From positions 1 to 64,000 of the forward strand of contig CAMAWD010000028.1 of assembly GCA_945861785.1 (NCBI GenBank): DNA of 64,000 nucleotides, in the 5' to 3' direction. The translations under genes were made by a program, and so were the position numbers. Source of the stretch: Rhodoferax sp. OV413 (GTDB lineage Bacteria > Pseudomonadota > Gammaproteobacteria > Burkholderiales > Burkholderiaceae_C). A model generated the notes under the pieces. It searched no databases. It was not told the DNA's origin and saw only the letters and a program-made list of their open reading frames with translations. This document shows, one piece after another, positions 59,195 through 64,000 of this stretch (its first letter is position 1; each line of letters starts with the position of its first letter).

Positions 59195-60987
59195 TGCTCG
59201 ATCTCCTTCATCGCATAGCGGTAACCCACCTCGGCGATCTCGGCCGCCTGCCGGTAAGCCATCAGGGCAAACATGCCCACCGGCGGCTCGAGGTAGTGGT
59301 CGGACTGCGCGATGGTTCGACCGCGCTGGTTCAGGCCCCCGATATGCCCGGCCCGGTACAGGATGTCGCCAATTCCAGGCGATGAGGGTGCGCCCGGCGT
59401 GAGACAGGCCTTGATCTTGCGCCAGGCGGACAAGCGCGCCAGGCCCGGCTCCACACCGAGGTAGTCCTGAACGTCGACGTCGATGGCGATGACAGTGCCG
59501 TTGCCGCGGCGCTTTTCGAGCCGCGTGCCCAAGCGCATGCGCATGGCTTGCACCGGGACGTTTTCAAGGATCGCGCCGTCCACCAGCAGGTCGCCGTTGT
59601 GCAGCACCGGGGGGAACAGCCCAACCGGCGAGTTGCTGGCCAGCACCGCCCGCCAGAGCGGCCCGCTGTCCTGCACCGTGGTGCAAGCGCGACTCAGGTT
59701 GCAGGCGGCCGCGAAAAACGGTCGCCACAGTGCGTCCACCGACCGGTCGCTGAACATTCTCTGCAGGTCGCGCTGCACGCGTTTGCCCGACATCAGGGAA
59801 ATCACCGGCACGGTGGGCCGTTCACCCCCGCGGGCAAACCGCATCGTCTGTTCGCGGATCTGGTCCAGCGGAAGGCCCAGCGCATACTGCGCCCCGATCA
59901 GGGCGCCCATGCTGTTGCCCCCCACCAGATCGACCACGGCGCCGGACTGCTCCAGCGCCCGCAGCACGCCCAGGTGGGCAAAACCCCGCGCGCCACCGCC
60001 ACCGAGTACCACACCGGTCGCCTTGCCGGTGAGGAAGCGGGACACCCGCGCGTAGTCGCCCTGGTCTCCCTGGCGGATCGGATAGACCCGCTCCAGGTCG
60101 CGCCCGACCCGCCAGGGCGCCAGTTCAGCCGGGCGGGTGGCGCCTGCCGCATGCAGCAGCACCAGATGCTTGCGCTTCATGGTGTAGCCGGGCTCGTCGC
60201 GCAAGCGCAGTTCAAACCTGCCCGCTGCGCAACTGGCAGCCGGGTCGGCCACGAACACCACCTGGTCTGCCTGGCGAACCGCGCGCCGCGCCCAGGAGGA
60301 GCCCTCCGCATCGGCCTCGTAGACCAGGTAGTCGAACTGCTTTTCCAGTTCGTCGTAACGGTCCGGCCCGTGCCAGCTGGAGGCGGCATCCGGGTCGGGA
60401 CCGCGCTCGGTGTCGGGCGACAGGTGGTGCGCGCGCCCGACCCGGGCGAACGCGCGCGTCAGGCCCACCGCGACGTCCGTGGACGGTGCACCGTGCGACA
60501 TCGGAACCACCACAAATATCTGGGCCTGGCGGCGCTGCACCACCTGGGCGGTGTGGCGCAGATGGTTGTAGATGGCCTGGGAAAACACCCGGTTCAGAGG
60601 CAGCGGGTGGCGCGTCATCACCAGGTCGAAATCCGCCCGGCTGAGCAGGGCCAGCGTGGAGTCACGCAGCGCCGTGATGTCGGCCGCACGTGGCTGCTGC
60701 AGGATCAGGCCGGCTTCGCCGACACTCTCGCCCGGCAGTATCTCGTTGTAGAGCTGCAGGGTGCCCGCCCGGTCGCGGCGTGACACACGCAGGCGCCCGC
60801 TGACCACGACAAACATGTTGTTTGCCTGGTCGCCCTCCCGGTAGACGATGTCGCCTCCGGGAACAAACTGCACCTTGAGCAGCGCGGCCAGGTCTTGCAA
60901 CACCGGTTCTGGCAGACCGCCAAACACCGCGCTGGCGCGCAATACGTCGAGCACGCGCTGCTGGTCGGGGCCGTGGTGCTGCTCCAT
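59167..60987 (-). CDS. Cyclic nucleotide-binding, patatin-like phospholipase (NTE/RssA type)
   Basis: A 606-residue protein. The N-terminal cNMP-binding domain (about 15-135) includes FVPGGDIVYREGDQANNMFV and GESVGEAGLILQQPRAADI. A middle region (about 155-320) follows. The patatin domain has the oxyanion loop GGGGARGFAHLG (from about 329), nucleophile Ser359 in GGNSMG and catalytic Asp470 in VDGAILENVP. This is the neuropathy-target-esterase-like architecture, a lysophospholipase acting at membranes. It lies 20 bases after the HD-GYP gene and overlaps the NRPS gene, so the three are probably one operon. The ATG at 60987 is chosen because the upstream extension overlaps the HD-GYP gene. Confidence 0.9.
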   Translation of the reverse strand: MEQHHGPDQQRVLDVLRASAVFGGLPEPVLQDLAALLKVQFVPGGDIVYREGDQANNMFVVVSGRLRVSRRDRAGTLQLYNEILPGESVGEAGLILQQPRAADITALRDSTLALLSRADFDLVMTRHPLPLNRVFSQAIYNHLRHTAQVVQRRQAQIFVVVPMSHGAPSTDVAVGLTRAFARVGRAHHLSPDTERGPDPDAASSWHGPDRYDELEKQFDYLVYEADAEGSSWARRAVRQADQVVFVADPAASCAAGRFELRLRDEPGYTMKRKHLVLLHAAGATRPAELAPWRVGRDLERVYPIRQGDQGDYARVSRFLTGKATGVVLGGGGARGFAHLGVLRALEQSGAVVDLVGGNSMGALIGAQYALGLPLDQIREQTMRFARGGERPTVPVISLMSGKRVQRDLQRMFSDRSVDALWRPFFAAACNLSRACTTVQDSGPLWRAVLASNSPVGLFPPVLHNGDLLVDGAILENVPVQAMRMRLGTRLEKRRGNGTVIAIDVDVQDYLGVEPGLARLSAWRKIKACLTPGAPSSPGIGDILYRAGHIGGLNQRGRTIAQSDHYLEPPVGMFALMAYRQAAEIAEVGYRYAMKEIEQWNRQEDAR

Positions 60988-61007
60988 GGGCGATGTTTTC
61001 TGCTGCT

Positions 61008-62255
61008 TCAGCCGGCCAGACCGGCCCACAATGGTGCCAGTTCTGCGGTGTCGGCGTCTTCCAGGCTGGCAAGCTGCCACAGGCAGTTGCGCTCCAGGGA
61101 GCGCAGGCGGTAACGCAACTCCTGGTCGGCCATCGCGACTTCCTCCACGCTCTGGCCATCGGCGCCGGCCCCGGCCCACAGGCCCATCTCGTTCCAGCCG
61201 GCACGCAGTCGCTCCAAATGGTGCAAGGCAGACTGCGCCGCCTCGCACACCAGTGGCCGGGCGCTGCCGGCCATGCGGGTCGCGTGCTCCATGGCCAGAC
61301 GCATTCTTGCGCTCGATTGCTCCAGGCCGGCCCATGCATTGGCCTGCGCGTCGCGGTCCATGCCGGGGCCGTGGCCTGGCATGTCCGCAGCTGCACGCAC
61401 AACCAGGCCCATCCAGTGCCCGTCGAATTCGTCTGGTATGGCGCGCAGGGCAAAACCGGCGCGGGCCCATCCCTGGCCCGGCAGCGCGAGCATGCCCAAG
61501 GTGGACTCCACCACGCAGAGCATGCGTCCCAGGGAGGACACCTTGTCGGCGTGGCGCCGGTCGGGATAACCCGTGCCATCGAGCCGCTCGTGGTGCTCCG
61601 CCACGGCCTGGGTCAACACCAACGGGTAGTGCCCCAGGCCCGTCAGCAAATGCTCGCCCAGGCGCGGATGCGCGATCACCTGCCGGTACTGGTGCAAATC
61701 GAGCACATCGCCGGCACCGATCAGCGCAGGGTCAAGGTACAACTCGCCGATGTCGTGCAACAGACCCGCCATCATGGCGCTGCGCAAGTCGCCCGGGTTT
61801 CCCCCGGCCCGGGCCACCATGGCGCCAGCCAGCGCCATGGCCTGGACCGCATGGTCGAAGACATGGGGCGTGTTGGCCCGAACCGTGGTCAACAGGAACT
61901 GCACCACCGGGTCCAGCGGCAGGCTGGTGATTTGAAGATCGACCTGCTTGGCCCAGGCGCGCAACGGGCGCACCAGCACATGCCCGGAGTCGAGCAGTTC
62001 AACGAAGGCGCGGCGCAGCTGCACCTTGTCCAGGCCCGACTCGAAACGCAGACTGGTCTCCAGTGGCAGCTTCAGCCGGCGCTCCAGCAGGCGCTCCTGC
62101 AGAGCAGGTGCCATTGGTTTGCCCTGTGCCAGCAGCTTCATGCCGTTGTCATCGTAGATGTCGCGCGACGCCAGGACGGCCCGACCGCGCGCGGCCTCGA
62201 GGATCGCGTTCAGAACATGCACGTTGACCTGGTTCAGGTGTTCTTTGTCTTCCAT
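61008..62255 (-). CDS. HD-GYP domain protein (c-di-GMP phosphodiesterase family)
   Basis: A 415-residue protein. The N-terminal 110 residues have no recognised fold here (ASRDIYDDNGMKLLAQGKPM appears in other HD-GYP proteins). The HD-GYP core shows His167-Asp168 in LLHDIGELYLDP, then AHPRLGEHLL and EHHERLDGTGYP (His221, His222, GYP 229-231). The usual HDIGK reads HDIGE here, which may affect activity. The C-terminal 140 residues are helical and unassigned. GGGGAAACAAC precedes the ATG at 62255. It heads the putative HD-GYP/patatin/NRPS operon and diverges from the sulfatase gene. Confidence 0.87.
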   Translation of the reverse strand: MEDKEHLNQVNVHVLNAILEAARGRAVLASRDIYDDNGMKLLAQGKPMAPALQERLLERRLKLPLETSLRFESGLDKVQLRRAFVELLDSGHVLVRPLRAWAKQVDLQITSLPLDPVVQFLLTTVRANTPHVFDHAVQAMALAGAMVARAGGNPGDLRSAMMAGLLHDIGELYLDPALIGAGDVLDLHQYRQVIAHPRLGEHLLTGLGHYPLVLTQAVAEHHERLDGTGYPDRRHADKVSSLGRMLCVVESTLGMLALPGQGWARAGFALRAIPDEFDGHWMGLVVRAAADMPGHGPGMDRDAQANAWAGLEQSSARMRLAMEHATRMAGSARPLVCEAAQSALHHLERLRAGWNEMGLWAGAGADGQSVEEVAMADQELRYRLRSLERNCLWQLASLEDADTAELAPLWAGLAG

Positions 62256-62318
62256 GTTGTTTCCCCGCATGCCGCAGCTCTTTCGCCGGCGCCTTGACCG
62301 CCTTGGATGGTAACCCGT

Positions 62319-62339
62319 GCCTGGCGCGCGAAGCCAGGC
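62319..62339. promoter_or_regulatory. Inverted repeat in the HD-GYP / sulfatase divergent region
   Basis: GCCTGGC (62319-62325) and GCCAGGC (62333-62339) form a perfect 7-bp palindrome with a 7-base gap. It lies about 65 bases before the HD-GYP ATG and 50 bases before the sulfatase ATG. It could be a regulator site or an mRNA hairpin; a TACCAT -10-like box for the sulfatase gene follows at 62342. Confidence 0.4.
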
Positions 62340-62387
62340 GCTACCATTGGGAAACCTGTATCCAAGCTGCGCCAGCGCAACCAACCC

Positions 62388-63902
62388 ATGTCTGCAAAAG
62401 TGCCCAACATCCTGTTCATCATGGCCGACCAGATGGCGGCGCCGCTGCTGCCTGTGCACGACGCCAAATCGCCGATCCGCATGCCGCACCTCGGGCGGCT
62501 CGCAGCCGAAGGCGTGGTGTTCGACTCCGCATACTGCAACAGCCCCCTGTGCGCGCCGTCCCGGTTTTCGCTGGTCAGCGGCCAGTTGCCATCAAAAATC
62601 GGGGCCTTCGACAACGCTGCCGAATTTCCTGCCGACTTGCCCACCTACGCACACTACCTGCGCCGCATGGGCTACCGCACCGCACTGTCGGGCAAGATGC
62701 ACTTCTGCGGGCCCGACCAGTTGCACGGCTACGAAGAGCGCCTGACCAGCGACATCTATCCGGCCGATTACGGCTGGGCCGTCAACTGGGATGAACCCGA
62801 CGTACGGCCGAGTTGGTACCACAACATGTCGTCGGTGTTGCAGGCGGGCACCTGCGTGCGCACCAACCAGCTCGACTTCGACGAGGAGGTGGTGTTCAAG
62901 GCCAACCAGTACCTGTTCGACCATGTCCGCAACACGCCGGGGCGGCCGTTCTGCCTGACTGTGTCGATGACCCACCCCCACGACCCCTACACCATCCCGG
63001 AAGAATTCTGGAACCTGTACCAGGACGACGACATCGCCCTGCCGCGCACCCACATCGCCCAGGGTGCGCAGGACCCGCATTCGCAACGCCTGCTCAAGGT
63101 CATCGACCTGTGGGACAAACCGATGCCCGAAGAGGCCGTGCGGCGGGCCCGGCGCGCTTATTTCGGGGCCTGCAGCTACATCGACGCGAACATCGGCAAA
63201 CTGCTCGCCACCTTGCAGGCCTGCGGCCTGGCGCAAGACACCGTGGTGGTGTTCTCCGGCGACCACGGCGACATGCTGGGTGAACGCGGCCTCTGGTACA
63301 AGATGCACTGGTTCGAGGGCGCGGCCCGGGTGCCGATGGTCGTGCACGCACCGGGCCGGTTCGCGCCACGCAAGGTGGCGGCGTCCGTGTCGTCCATCGA
63401 CCTGTTGCCGACCTTCGTGGAACTGGCGGGTGGTGCGCCCGATCCTTCCCTGCCACTGGATGGCCGCTCGCTGCTGACCCACCTCCATGGCGGTGCGGGC
63501 CATGACGAGGCGATCGGCGAATACATGGCAGAGGGCAGCAATGCACCCCTGGTGATGATCCGCCGCGGACGGTACAAGTTCATCCACTCCCCGCGCGACC
63601 CGAACCTGCTGTTCGACCTGCAGGCGGACCCCGGCGAGCTGCACAACCTGGCCGCAGCGCCGGAGCACCAGGCCCTTGTGGCCACCCTGCTGAAGGAGGT
63701 CGGGCAGCGCTGGGACATGCCGGCGCTGCATGCGCAAGTGCTGGCCAGCCAGCGCCGGCGCCGCTTTGTCTATGGCGCGTTGACCAAGGGCAGGTTGACG
63801 AGTTGGGACCACCAGCCGATGGTGGAGGCGAGCCAGCAATACATGCGCAACCACATCGACCTGGACGATCTGGAGCGCCGCGCCCGGTTCCCCAGGCCTT
63901 GA
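62388..63902 (+). CDS. betC: Choline-sulfatase-type sulfatase
   Basis: A 504-residue type I sulfatase. The formylglycine motif is CAPSR with Cys55 (CNSPLCAPSRFSLVSGQLPS). The metal site begins NILFIMADQM; SGKMHFCGPDQLHGYEERL, SMTHPHDPY, FSGDHGDMLGERGLWYKM and the C-terminal choline-sulfatase extension (GRLTSWDHQPMVEASQQYMR) match BetC. It hydrolyses choline-O-sulfate to choline and sulfate. No choline oxidation or uptake genes are visible alongside, although the window ends just after. The ATG at 62388 gives the family N-terminus. Confidence 0.92.
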   Translation: MSAKVPNILFIMADQMAAPLLPVHDAKSPIRMPHLGRLAAEGVVFDSAYCNSPLCAPSRFSLVSGQLPSKIGAFDNAAEFPADLPTYAHYLRRMGYRTALSGKMHFCGPDQLHGYEERLTSDIYPADYGWAVNWDEPDVRPSWYHNMSSVLQAGTCVRTNQLDFDEEVVFKANQYLFDHVRNTPGRPFCLTVSMTHPHDPYTIPEEFWNLYQDDDIALPRTHIAQGAQDPHSQRLLKVIDLWDKPMPEEAVRRARRAYFGACSYIDANIGKLLATLQACGLAQDTVVVFSGDHGDMLGERGLWYKMHWFEGAARVPMVVHAPGRFAPRKVAASVSSIDLLPTFVELAGGAPDPSLPLDGRSLLTHLHGGAGHDEAIGEYMAEGSNAPLVMIRRGRYKFIHSPRDPNLLFDLQADPGELHNLAAAPEHQALVATLLKEVGQRWDMPALHAQVLASQRRRRFVYGALTKGRLTSWDHQPMVEASQQYMRNHIDLDDLERRARFPRP

Positions 63903-63972
63903 CACCGCCGCCAGCTCGGCCGGGCCAACCACACCTGTTGCGCAGAGACCGCCCGCCTCGCCGGGGCGAAGC

Positions 63973-64000
63973 TCACAGCGCCAGACTGCGAATGGCCTTG
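63973..64000 (-). CDS. Possible 3' end of a gene entering from the right edge
   Basis: On the minus strand the last codons read KAIRSLAL followed by TGA at 63975-63973. This is too short to identify. The position after betC would suit a gene of the same locus, but the frame could also be chance. Confidence 0.2.

Overview
The window is a GC-rich betaproteobacterial chromosome segment. Gene order (petABC-sspAB; tatABC next to a complete his operon; mlaFEDACB followed by an ABC-2 transporter and bolA; aroKB-pilMNOPQ; two LpxL-type acyltransferases divergent from metK) and the sequence style fit Burkholderiales, most likely Comamonadaceae. This placement rests on synteny and protein resemblance, not on a database search. 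Almost the whole window is core genome. Genes are tightly packed with many 4-base stop/start overlaps, and no gene-free stretch exceeds 300 bases.

Layout. 1-640: the 5' part of a phage-type tyrosine integrase running off the left edge, a set of 10-bp repeats, and tRNA-Thr(UGU); this looks like the end of an element inserted at the tRNA. 0.7-4.8 kb: sspB, sspA and the cytochrome bc1 operon petABC. 4.9-9.0 kb: mscL, pdxA, a Nif3-like protein, a small Cys-cluster protein and a membrane-anchored HtrA-type protease. 9.0-19.2 kb: tatC, tatB, tatA, hinT, a small membrane protein and hisE-I-F-A-H-B-C-(exported protein)-D-G, then bolA, all on the minus strand. 19.2-25.0 kb: an ABC-2 exporter and the Mla phospholipid transport operon including the lipoprotein MlaA. 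25.0-31.3 kb: glutamate synthase gltBD. 31.4-32.2 kb: a REP-associated transposase (RAYT) unit. 32.2-43.5 kb: a lipoprotein, a methyltransferase, a DUF1415 protein, an MFS transporter, a dGTPase-like protein, aroB, aroK and the type IV pilus operon pilMNOPQ. 43.8-48.1 kb: PBP1A, frataxin CyaY, an LptM-like lipoprotein and lysA. 48.1-54.5 kb: msrPQ, cytochrome c4, engB, two lipid A-type acyltransferases and metK. 54.6-63.9 kb: a TVP38-like membrane protein, then an accessory-looking block (single-module NRPS, cNMP-binding patatin phospholipase, HD-GYP protein) and a divergent choline sulfatase gene.

How the genes work together. Envelope functions dominate: Mla lipid transport, acyltransferases, PBP1A, pilus secretin, Tat export, MsrPQ repair of periplasmic proteins, and a periplasmic protease. 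Tat clients in the same window are the Rieske protein PetA and MsrP. Biosynthetic genes cover histidine, shikimate, lysine, glutamate, PLP and SAM.

The least ordinary parts are: (1) the HD-GYP / patatin / NRPS block, which resembles a regulated lipopeptide or N-acyl amino acid system; (2) a 65-bp tandem duplication inside the ABC exporter operon in which each copy carries its own start and stop codon and keeps the translational coupling; (3) a strongly structured metK leader plus a 52-bp duplication of the metK 3' end flanking a long inverted repeat; and (4) the integrase/tRNA junction.
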